From an uncultured Sphingomonadaceae bacterium (GTDB lineage Bacteria; Pseudomonadota; Alphaproteobacteria; Sphingomonadales; Sphingomonadaceae), in assembly GCA_947501695.1 (NCBI GenBank), contig CANMWO010000003.1:273001-337000 (forward strand): DNA of 64,000 nucleotides. Direction: 5' to 3'. The first letter of the stretch is position 1; each line of letters opens with the position of its first letter. The translations under genes and the position numbers were made by a program. Of this stretch, positions 55,982 to 64,000 are shown piece by piece. The notes under the pieces were generated by a model. That model was not told the DNA's origin and made no database searches. It saw only the letters and a program-made list of their open reading frames with translations.

Positions 55982-56751
55982 CCCCGCACCACCGTCATCA
56001 GATAGTTGAGTGCCAGATTGTCGGAAAGCGAGAAACCGTGCGACGGGCTATAGGATATGCCGGTCGTGTCGATCACCTTCAACCCCGCTGCCCCGAGAAG
56101 CTCTTCCAGCTCCTCAGGCGTGAAAAACTGCTCATGGTGATGCGTCCCCTTGGGAATGCGTCCGGTCATTTCAGCCAAGTCAACCAACATTAATTTCGAC
56201 ATGGATGTCCGATTAGGGGTGGAAAGAACCATCAATCCGTCATCCGCTAGTGCATTTGCCAATCCGGTCACAAACCCATCAGGATCATCAACATGTTCGA
56301 TAACTTCGAGTGACGTAACCAAGTCGAAACCGCTTTCTCCAAACGCCTCAATCCCAATGTTGCGATAATCAATATCAAGCCGTTGGGGTTCGGCATGGGC
56401 CTTGGCTGCAGTGATATTTTCCGGCGCAGCGTCCAGTCCGGTTACCTGCGCACCCATACGGGCCAAAGGTTCGCAAACCAACCCGGCACCGCAACCGACA
56501 TCCAGCGCGCGCTTGCCAGCCAGTGGCCGTAAATTGGCGGCATCCAGGTCAAAATGCTGGTTGAGTACATCCCTTATATAGCCCAGCCGCACCGGATTGA
56601 GCCGGTGGAGCATGGCAGAGGAACCTTTCGGGTCCCACCAATCGGCCGCCAAAGCGCCAAAATGCGCCGCTTCTTCGGGGTTTATCGTGCCTTTGGTTGC
56701 GCCTGAAACTTGGTCGGAACCGGAGGTCGTTCTCGTGCTTGCGTTTGTCAT
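55978..56751 (-). CDS. ubiG: Ubiquinone biosynthesis O-methyltransferase
   Basis: 257 residues. SAM-dependent methyltransferase with LDVGCGAGLVCEPLARMG (about 86-103) as the SAM loop, the family starter DWWDPKGSSAMLHRLNPVR, and STPNRTSMSKL and EELLGAAGLKV later. It performs both O-methylations of ubiquinone synthesis. Divergent from lysC across 72 bp; a four-base overlap couples it to the broken GNAT gene. Confidence 0.95.
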   Translation of the reverse strand: MTNASTRTTSGSDQVSGATKGTINPEEAAHFGALAADWWDPKGSSAMLHRLNPVRLGYIRDVLNQHFDLDAANLRPLAGKRALDVGCGAGLVCEPLARMGAQVTGLDAAPENITAAKAHAEPQRLDIDYRNIGIEAFGESGFDLVTSLEVIEHVDDPDGFVTGLANALADDGLMVLSTPNRTSMSKLMLVDLAEMTGRIPKGTHHHEQFFTPEELEELLGAAGLKVIDTTGISYSPSHGFSLSDNLALNYLMTVVRG

Positions 56752-56823
56752 AACGCCTCTTTATCACAGCCCGAGCGTCTCGTTCAGACCCTTTTTCAAC
56801 AGAAAGACAGATAAACACGCATC

Positions 56824-58092
56824 ATGGCACGGATAGTGATGAAATTTGGCGGCACGTCGATGGCAGGGATCGAACGAATCCGCCGGGTAGCGCAGATCGT
56901 CAAGCAACAGGCCGATGCCGGACATGAAGTCGCGGTTGTCGTCTCGGCCATGGCTGGTGATACCGACCGCCTGGTCAATTTCTGCCGCGAAGCCAGTTCG
57001 CTTTATGATGCGGCAGAATATGACGTGGTCGTCGCTAGCGGCGAACAAGTGACATCAGGCCTGCTCGCGATCGCCTTGCAATCCCTCGGCGCCAAAGCGC
57101 GCAGCTGGCTTGGTTGGCAAATGCCGATCCGCACCATCGAGGCACATAGCAAGGCCCGCATTGAGGCGATTGATGCCGATGACCTCACGGCGTCCATGCA
57201 AAGTGGTGAAATTGCAATTATTCCCGGCTTTCAAGGCATTAGTCAGGATGGCCGGATCACTACATTAGGCCGCGGCGGATCCGATACCAGCGCGGTCGCC
57301 ATTGCCGCTGCGGTCAAAGCTGATCGCTGTGATATTTATACCGATGTCGATGGCGTTTATACCACGGATCCGCGCATTGTGACAAAGGCGCGCAAGCTGA
57401 AAACCGTGACCTTTGAAGAAATGCTCGAGCTGGCCAGCGTTGGCGCGAAAGTGCTGCAGACGCGCTCGGTTGGTCTGGCGATGAAAGAAAATGTGAAAAT
57501 TCAGGTGCTCTCATCGTTCACCGAGGAAGGCGTTAATTATACCGCCGATGATCTGCCCGGAACAATGATCGTCAGCGAAAGCGAAATGGAGAAAGAGGAT
57601 ATGGAACGTCAGCTAATCACCGGCATTGCCCATGATAAGAATGAGTCCAAGATCACCCTGACCCGCGTACCCGATAAACCCGGTGCCGTGGCCAATATCT
57701 TTGAACCGCTCGCCGAAGCAGCGATCAATGTCGATATGATCATTCAGAACGTCGGCCGCGAAAAAGGCGAAACCGATGTGACCTTTACAGCGCCGACCAG
57801 CGATCTCGATCGAACCATGCAGGTACTGGAGAAGGCGCAGCCAGATATTGGCTATAACCGCCTGATATCGGACACGAATGTAGCGAAAATTTCGGTTGTC
57901 GGAGTGGGTATGAAAAGCCATGCCGGTGTGGCTTCGACCATGTTCAAATCGCTAGCCGATCGCGGCGTCAATATTCAGGCAATTACGACGTCAGAGATTA
58001 AGGTCAGCGTATTGATCGAGGAAGATTATACCGAATTGGCGCTGCGGGTGCTTCATACCGCTTATGGCCTGGATGCAGAGGATGCAGCTTAA
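56824..58092 (+). CDS. lysC: Aspartate kinase
   Basis: 422 residues. Starts KFGGTSMAGIERIR, the ATP/aspartate-binding signature, then the kinase core (TTLGRGGSDTSAVAIAAAV), and two C-terminal ACT domains (RVPDKPGAVANIFEPLAEAA and VGVGMKSHAGVASTMFKSLA) that bind lysine and/or threonine for feedback. It phosphorylates aspartate, the first step to lysine, threonine, methionine and diaminopimelate. Three bases separate its stop from the next gene, so they form an operon. Confidence 0.96.
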   Translation: MARIVMKFGGTSMAGIERIRRVAQIVKQQADAGHEVAVVVSAMAGDTDRLVNFCREASSLYDAAEYDVVVASGEQVTSGLLAIALQSLGAKARSWLGWQMPIRTIEAHSKARIEAIDADDLTASMQSGEIAIIPGFQGISQDGRITTLGRGGSDTSAVAIAAAVKADRCDIYTDVDGVYTTDPRIVTKARKLKTVTFEEMLELASVGAKVLQTRSVGLAMKENVKIQVLSSFTEEGVNYTADDLPGTMIVSESEMEKEDMERQLITGIAHDKNESKITLTRVPDKPGAVANIFEPLAEAAINVDMIIQNVGREKGETDVTFTAPTSDLDRTMQVLEKAQPDIGYNRLISDTNVAKISVVGVGMKSHAGVASTMFKSLADRGVNIQAITTSEIKVSVLIEEDYTELALRVLHTAYGLDAEDAA

Positions 58093-58095
58093 CAT

Positions 58096-59100
58096 ATGAC
58101 TCAATCTAAACTCTCCGCGTTGATGCAACGCGGCACCGATCTGCTTGGCAGCGAGACCGCTATCATGTGCGGCGCCATGAGCTGGGTCTCGGAACGCAAT
58201 CTGGTCAGTGCTATTTCCAACGCGGGCGGCTTTGGCGTGATAGCTTGTGGTGCGATGACGCCGGAATTGCTCGATACCGAAATTGCGGAAACCAAGAAAC
58301 TGGCGACCAAACCTTTTGGCGTTAACCTGATCACCATGCACCCCGACCTGATGAAGCTGATCGAAGTCTGCGGCAATCATGACGTCAGCCATGTTGTACT
58401 GGCCGGCGGTCTGCCGCCTAAAGGCAGCCTGGAAGCCATCAAGGAAATCGGTGCGAAAGTTATTTGTTTTGCTCCCGCCATGGCACTGGCCAAGAAATTC
58501 ATTCGCTCCGGCGTTGATGCCATTGTCATTGAAGGCATGGAAGCCGGCGGTCATATCGGGCCGGTTTCTACTTCTGTGTTGGCGCAAGAAATATTGCCGG
58601 AAATTGCCGATCAATTGCCGGTATTTGTGGCTGGCGGTATTGCGCGCGGCGAAGCGATTGCAAGCTATCTGGAAATGGGAGCGAGCGGGGTTCAGCTGGG
58701 TACGCGCTTTGTTTGTGCGCATGAATCGATTGCCCATCCTGATTTCAAGAAAGCCTTTATCCGCGGCAATGCCCGTGATGCGATTACAAGCGTGCAGGTC
58801 GATCCGCGTTTGCCCGTCATTCCCGTGCGCGCGTTGAAAAACAAAGGTACCGAAGAGTTCACCCGCAAGCAGATTGAAGTCGCGAAACTTCTTGATGCCG
58901 GTGAAATAGAAATGGGCGAAGCGCAGCTGCAGATCGAACATTTCTGGGCCGGCGCATTGCGCAAAGCAGTGATTGATGGTGATGTCGAAAATGGCTCTGT
59001 CATGGCCGGGCAATCAGTCGGCATGGTCAAGACTGAAGAAAGTGTGGTCGATATTATCAAGACGCTGACAGACGAAGCGGAAACGGCGTTGGCGCGTTAG
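58096..59100 (+). CDS. Nitronate monooxygenase / FabK-like flavin oxidoreductase
   Basis: 334 residues with a TIM-barrel FMN fold: GAMSWVSERNLVSAISNAGG, PFGVNLITMHP, EGMEAGGHIG with the likely catalytic His, FVAGGIARGEAIASYLEMGA and GVQLGTRFVC. Members oxidise alkyl nitronates or reduce enoyl-ACP (FabK); sequence alone does not choose. It follows lysC by three bases and is therefore probably co-expressed with it, without an obvious metabolic link. Confidence 0.88.
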   Translation: MTQSKLSALMQRGTDLLGSETAIMCGAMSWVSERNLVSAISNAGGFGVIACGAMTPELLDTEIAETKKLATKPFGVNLITMHPDLMKLIEVCGNHDVSHVVLAGGLPPKGSLEAIKEIGAKVICFAPAMALAKKFIRSGVDAIVIEGMEAGGHIGPVSTSVLAQEILPEIADQLPVFVAGGIARGEAIASYLEMGASGVQLGTRFVCAHESIAHPDFKKAFIRGNARDAITSVQVDPRLPVIPVRALKNKGTEEFTRKQIEVAKLLDAGEIEMGEAQLQIEHFWAGALRKAVIDGDVENGSVMAGQSVGMVKTEESVVDIIKTLTDEAETALAR

Positions 59101-59173
59101 AGATTGCACGGTCGCACGGCACTCAAACTCTATCTGTCTTGCCTAAATAACACAGCTTGGGCATAGTGAAGTG

Positions 59174-59716
59174 ATGAACGATATCACCATCGATCCGCTT
59201 GCAGAAATGGAGCAAGACAAGGCGCGGGCCTATAACCAAGGCCTGACACCTCTCCATCCGCCTCAAAAATCACTTATCCGTCTGAATGTCGGAATCTTCA
59301 CCGCCATTTTGATCATCGCGTCGGTCGCCGTCGAATTTGGGATCCGCAATGAACTGCCATTAGCTGCTGGATCGATTATCGGGCCTGTCTCTGCCTTCGG
59401 ACTTTTCCTTTTCGTCATGCTGCCAAACCGCATCTATCGTCGTTGGGGCTATGATATTGGTCCAGATGGGCAGGGCGAGCAACTGCGCGTATTGCGCGGA
59501 TTTATGTGGCGGACCGACACTATTGTTCCGTTCAACCGCATCCAGCATATTGATGTTGCGCAAGGTCCGTTTCAGCGCATGTTCGGCTTATCGACGCTGA
59601 TTGTGCACACGGCGGGGACACATAATAGTATCGTCGCTTTGCCCGGCCTCAGCACCCCGGATGCTGAGGCGATGCGCGACACGATCAAGGGCCATATCCG
59701 TCAAGACATGATATGA
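59174..59716 (+). CDS. Bacterial PH-domain membrane protein (YdbS-like)
   Basis: 180 residues from ATG 59174. Two transmembrane helices (about 35-80) are followed by a bPH2/DUF304 domain (LRVLRGFMWRTDTIVPFNRI, HIDVAQGPFQRMFGLSTLIV). It overlaps the next gene by four bases (ATGA). The pair matches the ydbS-ydbT arrangement of Bacillus and many proteobacteria, whose products are membrane proteins linked to resistance to peptide toxins; the role here is unknown. Confidence 0.88.
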   Translation: MNDITIDPLAEMEQDKARAYNQGLTPLHPPQKSLIRLNVGIFTAILIIASVAVEFGIRNELPLAAGSIIGPVSAFGLFLFVMLPNRIYRRWGYDIGPDGQGEQLRVLRGFMWRTDTIVPFNRIQHIDVAQGPFQRMFGLSTLIVHTAGTHNSIVALPGLSTPDAEAMRDTIKGHIRQDMI

Positions 59717-61239
59717 ACGAAGCCCCCGTGATTTCAACAGAACCAGAAGTGCCGGAAGCAAATGATGGCAAATCATTTCGTCGGCTGCATCCACTCAGCA
59801 TCCTCCTGAAATCGGTTGCGGCTATCGGCCAGAATCTGATCTTTATGGGTGTGCTCTATTTCAGCGTTTTCGATCAGAATATCGTCTATGCTGGACTGGC
59901 GGCCTTGGCACTGTTGGTCTTTATCGTTGGTATTACGACACTGATCTGGTCGCGCTTTACCTATCATATCGGACCCAAAGAAATCCGCATCAAAAGCGGC
60001 CTGCTCAGCAGGAACAATCGCTCGATCCCGTTTGACCGGATACAGGATGTTAGTCTGGAGCAAAAACTGGTCAGCCGGATATTGGGCCTCGCTACGGTAA
60101 AACTCGAAACAGGCGCGTCGGCGGGCGAAGATGGCAAGCTCGATGCGCTCGCGCTGGCGGATGCGGAGGCGCTGCGGGACACAGTGCGCGACTATAAATC
60201 TGGTGTTGCTGCGATTGCTGCAGATGTTGCCGACGGCCCAACATCAGCCGAGGATATAGAGGAGCGCCCGCCACTTTTTGCCATGGACAACCGGCGGATA
60301 TTCATAGCTGGCCTGTTCAATTTCTCCTTCATATTGCTCGCTGTTCTGGGCGCAATTGCTCAAAACCTTGATTTCCTGTTACCCGATGAGTTTTTCAACC
60401 CTTGGTATTGGGCGGAACAATTGTCCGAGCAGGATATGGTCAACGGCCTCAGTTTTTCGGCGCAAATTGCCGGAGCGATCGGGGCGCTAGTCTCTCTGAT
60501 TGCAATCGGAATGGGCAGCGGCATCATCCGCACCTTCATTCGGGAATATGGCTTTCGTCTGGACCGCGTCGATAGAGGTCAGCCTGGTTTCCGGCGGCGG
60601 CGCGGCCTGTTTACGTTGACCGACATGGTCATGCCAATCCACCGGGTACAGGCCGCGATCCTCAGAACCGGCCCGATCCGCCAACGCTTTGGTTGGTATC
60701 ACCTGAAATTCCAATCCCTCGCCAGCGATGGCAGCGGGGAGAGCGACCATAGCGCCGCACCGTGCGCGCAGATGGAAGAAGTCGATCCCATATTAGACGA
60801 AACAGATATTACCAACGTCCCCCTCGGTCTGGAATTCCATAGAGTTGATCCGGCGCTTTGGTGGCGTGATGCCATCATTATCTCGGTAATATTGGGCGGC
60901 GTCAGCGTTGGTCTTGGCCTCTTCGTCCAACCCGCCTTTTATGCCCTTATATTGCTCGCGATTCCGATCATTGCCGCGATGGTCCTGAATTGGCGCCATC
61001 ACAAATATGCGCTTACCGCAGAGCAATTGTTCGTGCATGCGGGCTGGTGGCGTCGCAAGCTCACAATATTACCCATCCGGAAAATACAAACTGTCGATGT
61101 CGGCCAGTCGCCGCTGGACCATCCCTTGGATCTTGCAACCGTCACCGTGGGTATCGCTGGTGGATCAGCAATGGCGCCCCTCAAGATCAATGACATTCCG
61201 ATCGCCACAGCCATGGCGCTGCGCAAAAAGCTGATTTGA
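59713..61239 (+). CDS. Bacterial PH-domain membrane protein (YdbT-like)
   Basis: 508 residues with three bPH2/DUF304 units separated by helix pairs: about 70-155 (IRIKSGLLSRNNRSIPFDRI), 265-350 (FRRRRGLFTLTDMVMPIHRV) and 425-500 (LFVHAGWWRRKLTILPIRKI). Each repeats the pattern of a basic turn, PxxRIQ and VxLxTGxxxG. Three units are usual for YdbT. Translation is coupled to the upstream small PH protein. Confidence 0.88.
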   Translation: MNEAPVISTEPEVPEANDGKSFRRLHPLSILLKSVAAIGQNLIFMGVLYFSVFDQNIVYAGLAALALLVFIVGITTLIWSRFTYHIGPKEIRIKSGLLSRNNRSIPFDRIQDVSLEQKLVSRILGLATVKLETGASAGEDGKLDALALADAEALRDTVRDYKSGVAAIAADVADGPTSAEDIEERPPLFAMDNRRIFIAGLFNFSFILLAVLGAIAQNLDFLLPDEFFNPWYWAEQLSEQDMVNGLSFSAQIAGAIGALVSLIAIGMGSGIIRTFIREYGFRLDRVDRGQPGFRRRRGLFTLTDMVMPIHRVQAAILRTGPIRQRFGWYHLKFQSLASDGSGESDHSAAPCAQMEEVDPILDETDITNVPLGLEFHRVDPALWWRDAIIISVILGGVSVGLGLFVQPAFYALILLAIPIIAAMVLNWRHHKYALTAEQLFVHAGWWRRKLTILPIRKIQTVDVGQSPLDHPLDLATVTVGIAGGSAMAPLKINDIPIATAMALRKKLI

Positions 61240-61241
61240 TT

Positions 61242-61259
61242 GCGATCAGCGATGATCGC
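61242..61259. terminator. Hairpin just after the PH-domain operon
   Basis: GCGATCA-GCGA-TGATCGC, a perfect 7-bp stem with a 4-nt loop, begins two bases after the YdbT-like stop. No U-tract follows, so it may only stabilise the 3' end. Confidence 0.4.
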
Positions 61260-61321
61260 GCTTGACAGAAGCTGTCGATTAATCAGGATAGTTTCAACAG
61301 ATATTTTTTCAGGAGGGCATT

Positions 61322-63091
61322 ATGCGCCGGGGACATTTCGCAATATTGGTTTCACTTTCGGCGCTAGCGATCAGCGCTCCGATCCATGCTCAGAACAGCG
61401 AGTCCCAAAAATCGTCAGAGCTGCATCAGATTATTGACGATTTTTGGGCTTATAGCCTGAAACAATATCCTGAATTTGCTTCATCGCTCGGCGTCGATGA
61501 TCCGGATGGCCGGGTTAGCGACAATAGTCTTGAGGCTGAGGATAAGCGCGTCGAAAAAGCCAAGACCTGGCTGACCCAGCTCGACAAGATCGACCAGAAT
61601 AGTCTCTCGGAAGATGATAAAACCAACTACGGTATCCTCCATCGCAGCCTCGCGGAACAGGTTGAGGCCAGCACCTATGGTCAGCGGACCATCAACTTCA
61701 CCAATCGCGGTGGCTGGCACCAGAGTTTTGCGAGCATGCAAAACAATCTGCCGTTCCGCAACGCTCAGGATTACCAGACATACGTCAATCGCCTGCAGAA
61801 ATACGGGATGATCCATCGACAATCTATTGCCGTTGCCAATCAGGCGCTGGCAGGCGGCTATGTTCAACCTTGCGTTTCGATGGTCGGCTATGAGACCAGT
61901 ATTTCCGGATTGATCAAGGAAGAGCCAAAGGATTCGCGCTTCTTCGAACCGTTTAAACGCACGAAGCCGGACGGTATTGATCAGGCCACTTTTGATAGCC
62001 TCGCCGCCAGCGCCGCAGAGGCCATTAGTACGAACATCAATCCAGCGCTGAAAGAGCATCTCGATTGGTACACCGGGCAATATGCACCCAAATGCGCCAA
62101 GGCGCCCGGCGTATCCGCCCAGCCCGGCGGCGACAAATATTATGATTTCCGCATCCGCCAGATGACGACCACTGAAAAGTCGGCGGACGAGATCCACAAT
62201 ATCGGCCTGTCCGAAGTCGCTCGCATCCGCGCCGAGATGGTGGAAGTTTCCAAACAAGCCGGGTTTGAAACGCGGGAAGCGTTTATCGAGGACTTGCGCA
62301 CCAACCCCAAATATTATGCCAAGACCCCTGAAGAGCTGATGGAAAAAGTCGCAAGGGTGACCAAATTGATTGATGGAAAAATGCCATCGATTATCGGCAA
62401 ACTGGCAAGGCTGCCATATGGTATCAAAGAGATACCAGCTGAAACGGCGGAAGGTACCACCACAGCCTACTATAATCCGGGATCGCCCGATGTCGGTATT
62501 GCCGGCTTCTATTATGTCAACACATCGAAATTGGACCAACGGCCGTTCTGGGAAATTCCGGCGCTCAGCGTTCATGAAGCGGTACCGGGCCACCACATGC
62601 AGATCGCTCTGCAGCAAGAACTTGATATGCCGGACTTCCGCAAATATGGAGCGTTTTTCACCGCCTTTGTCGAAGGCTGGGGCCTCTATTCCGAGCGGCT
62701 CGGCATTGAAATGGGGCTTTATGATACGCCCGCCAAGGATATGGGGCGGTTATCCTATGAAATGTGGCGCGCGACACGGTTGGTGGTCGATACCGGCATT
62801 CACAGCAAAGGGTGGAGCAAGCAACGGGCAATTGACTTTATGACCGATAATACCGCGCTCAGCACCGCCAATATTGAGGCGGAGGTAAATCGCTATATCA
62901 GCTGGCCCGGACAGGCGCTGGCCTATAAAATGGGTGAGTTGAAGATCCGCGAATTGCGCGGCAAGGCCACCGAGACATTAGGTGCGAATTTTGACCTACG
63001 CGAATTTCATGATGTGGTCCTCGGCCAGGGCGCAGTGCCACTCGATATACTAGAGGCGCAAGTGAACCGCTGGATTGAAGGTAAGAAATAG
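61322..63091 (+). CDS. Secreted DUF885-family protein, putative metallopeptidase
   Basis: 589 residues with a signal peptide (ILVSLSALAISAPIHAQN, about 1-24) and GGAGGG before the ATG. The DUF885 hallmark HEAVPGHHMQ is present near residue 419, with EGWGLYSERLG about 33 residues later; His-Glu-His and the second Glu form a gluzincin-like zinc set. Family members are presumed peptidases of the periplasm. The small secreted protein follows after one base. Confidence 0.9.
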   Translation: MRRGHFAILVSLSALAISAPIHAQNSESQKSSELHQIIDDFWAYSLKQYPEFASSLGVDDPDGRVSDNSLEAEDKRVEKAKTWLTQLDKIDQNSLSEDDKTNYGILHRSLAEQVEASTYGQRTINFTNRGGWHQSFASMQNNLPFRNAQDYQTYVNRLQKYGMIHRQSIAVANQALAGGYVQPCVSMVGYETSISGLIKEEPKDSRFFEPFKRTKPDGIDQATFDSLAASAAEAISTNINPALKEHLDWYTGQYAPKCAKAPGVSAQPGGDKYYDFRIRQMTTTEKSADEIHNIGLSEVARIRAEMVEVSKQAGFETREAFIEDLRTNPKYYAKTPEELMEKVARVTKLIDGKMPSIIGKLARLPYGIKEIPAETAEGTTTAYYNPGSPDVGIAGFYYVNTSKLDQRPFWEIPALSVHEAVPGHHMQIALQQELDMPDFRKYGAFFTAFVEGWGLYSERLGIEMGLYDTPAKDMGRLSYEMWRATRLVVDTGIHSKGWSKQRAIDFMTDNTALSTANIEAEVNRYISWPGQALAYKMGELKIRELRGKATETLGANFDLREFHDVVLGQGAVPLDILEAQVNRWIEGKK

Positions 63092-63092
63092 G

Positions 63093-63560
63093 ATGAATAT
63101 GTTTCGAACAATGTTAGCGGTTATCTGCGTTGTCACAGCCACTCCATCTTTTGCACAGGCCACGCCGGAAAGCATCGCCAACTCCATTTTGAAGGATGTG
63201 GCGAAAGGCGATGCCAAGAATATTGTAGAAAATTTGCTTGCAAAAGCGCCTCTAGTCACCGTGGGGCCATCAGAGGAAACGAATCTGATTAATAGCCTCA
63301 ACACGTTTTTGACTAGCTATGGAAAAGTGGAGGGTTGGGAGTTAATCCATGCGCGCAACGCGTCAAGCAGATATGTCGCGCATAACTATATCATCTTTCA
63401 GGAAAAATATGCTCTGAATCTGCAGTTGAAATTTTATCAAGGCAAGGATGGGTGGAACCTGACGGCATTCAACTTTACAGATAAATTGGACGAGTCGTTG
63501 GAAGCCCAATTTATGGAAGATTTAAAGCAGTCGCTTGAAAGTCTACCCGCCAAAAACTAG
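63093..63560 (+). CDS. Small secreted protein of unknown function
   Basis: 155 residues from ATG 63093, one base after the DUF885 stop; ATG 63099 is also possible. A signal peptide (MLAVICVVTATPSFAQA) is followed by an alpha+beta part (NSILKDVAKGDAKNIVENLL, GWELIHARNASSRYVAHNYI, WNLTAFNFTDKLDESLEAQF) that looks like a compact NTF2/DUF-type fold, but I do not recognise the family. Likely co-transcribed with the DUF885 gene. Confidence 0.7.
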   Translation: MNMFRTMLAVICVVTATPSFAQATPESIANSILKDVAKGDAKNIVENLLAKAPLVTVGPSEETNLINSLNTFLTSYGKVEGWELIHARNASSRYVAHNYIIFQEKYALNLQLKFYQGKDGWNLTAFNFTDKLDESLEAQFMEDLKQSLESLPAKN

Positions 63561-63564
63561 AGTC

Positions 63565-64000
63565 TTACTGGCCTTCATCATCCGCAGGAATCGGTGGAGG
63601 CGTTTCATCAGCGCCCGGTGGCACCGCTAAATCATTGCCTGCCCGGGTCTCGACGCTTGAAGCTTCCAGCGCTTCAGCATCCTGTGCCTCCAACCGCGCG
63701 CGCGCTTCGGCGGCTCCTGCTTCGCGAGCTTCGCGTTGCGCTTCAATTTCGCGCAGACGTTCTTCCACCGCTTCGGCTTCTCCGTCAATCCGGGCGAGCC
63801 GTTTCTGACGTTCTTCCTCAATCAACCGGCCCCAGTTGACTGTTTCATCCTGTCCTTTTTCGGCATAAGCCTGTGTTAGCAATCTCTGCGTACAGCCGGT
63901 AAAGCCACCAGCGCCAGAGGGCGAACAGCTTTGTGTGCCGCTTTTGCCGACATATTCGTATGAACGGACACGTTCTGACCAGGCTTCATTTTTTGCGTCA
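63565..64000 (-). CDS. Charged coiled-coil protein of unknown function (partial, N-terminus off window)
   Basis: At least 145 codons open to the right edge. The visible N-terminal part contains RVRSYEYVGKSGTQSCSPSG, then GFTGCTQRLLTQAYAEKGQ with two cysteines, a long Glu/Arg/Ala coiled coil (RLARIDGEAEAVEERLREIE), and a Pro/Glu/Asp-rich tail. The start is not in the window. No family recognised; envelope location is possible but unproven. Convergent with the small secreted protein, four bases away. Confidence 0.65.
   Translation of the reverse strand, partial: DAKNEAWSERVRSYEYVGKSGTQSCSPSGAGGFTGCTQRLLTQAYAEKGQDETVNWGRLIEEERQKRLARIDGEAEAVEERLREIEAQREAREAGAAEARARLEAQDAEALEASSVETRAGNDLAVPPGADETPPPIPADDEGQ

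Noticed and set aside
57991-59013. 340-codon minus-strand open frame
   Set aside because: Exact shadow of the nitronate-monooxygenase-like gene; His/Phe-rich composition typical of antisense frames.
61481-62617. 378-codon minus-strand open frame
   Set aside because: Shadow of the DUF885 gene, with no domain.

Overview
The window reads as chromosome of a Gram-negative alphaproteobacterium, most likely a marine member of the Sphingomonadales. This is inferred from gene content and protein style: a RibB with an N-terminal helix-turn-helix and a cysteine-free RibA-like tail, an NDUFA9-type epimerase, WS/DGAT acyltransferase, TolC and lipoproteins, UbiG, and moderate GC. No phylogenetic test was possible. 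I saw no rRNA or tRNA gene, CRISPR array, insertion sequence or prophage.

Layout. 1-8.6 kb is an accessory stretch: a cut-off metallo-beta-lactamase-fold lipoprotein, an XRE regulator, two small membrane proteins, a Tat-exported SDR divergent from a TauD-type 2-oxoglutarate dioxygenase, a FAS1 protein, a BASS-type transporter, an HD-domain protein with a diiron-like ligand set, an alpha/beta hydrolase and a sterol-desaturase-type hydroxylase. 8.6-16 kb carries riboflavin genes (HTH-RibB-RibA-like fusion and ribH) behind two tandem palindromes, a NaChBac-type sodium channel, a tyrosine catabolic set (hppD, a VOC protein, an FAH-family hydrolase), a REP/BIME-like inverted repeat, and an Lrp regulator divergent from a cysteine-synthase-like enzyme. 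16.4-19.9 kb holds a CadC-like regulator divergent from a secreted serine hydrolase.

20-43.7 kb is the most unusual part: one unbroken minus-strand run. It begins with a 4,807-residue LEPR-motif protein with a DUF4347 domain and, by hand count, 40 Ig/cadherin-like modules. Directly downstream, with gaps of at most 23 nt or overlaps, come a TolC-like lipoprotein, a HlyD-like adaptor, a GAF-like/HlyD adaptor and an M50 metalloprotease fused to a HlyD-like domain. No ABC ATPase or RND pump is present, so this is a candidate non-canonical export and processing system for the giant surface protein. The run continues into a WS/DGAT acyltransferase with a Lys/Ala-rich tail, an MFE-2-like SDR and a MaoC hydratase, ending in a good rho-independent terminator.

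44.3-64 kb is mostly housekeeping: an NDUFA9-like protein, uppP, gltD and gltB flanking a secreted Met-rich protein, small envelope proteins, a GST, a frameshifted GNAT next to ubiG, lysC, a nitronate-monooxygenase-like enzyme, a bacterial PH-domain pair, a secreted DUF885 protein, a small secreted protein and a cut-off coiled-coil protein.
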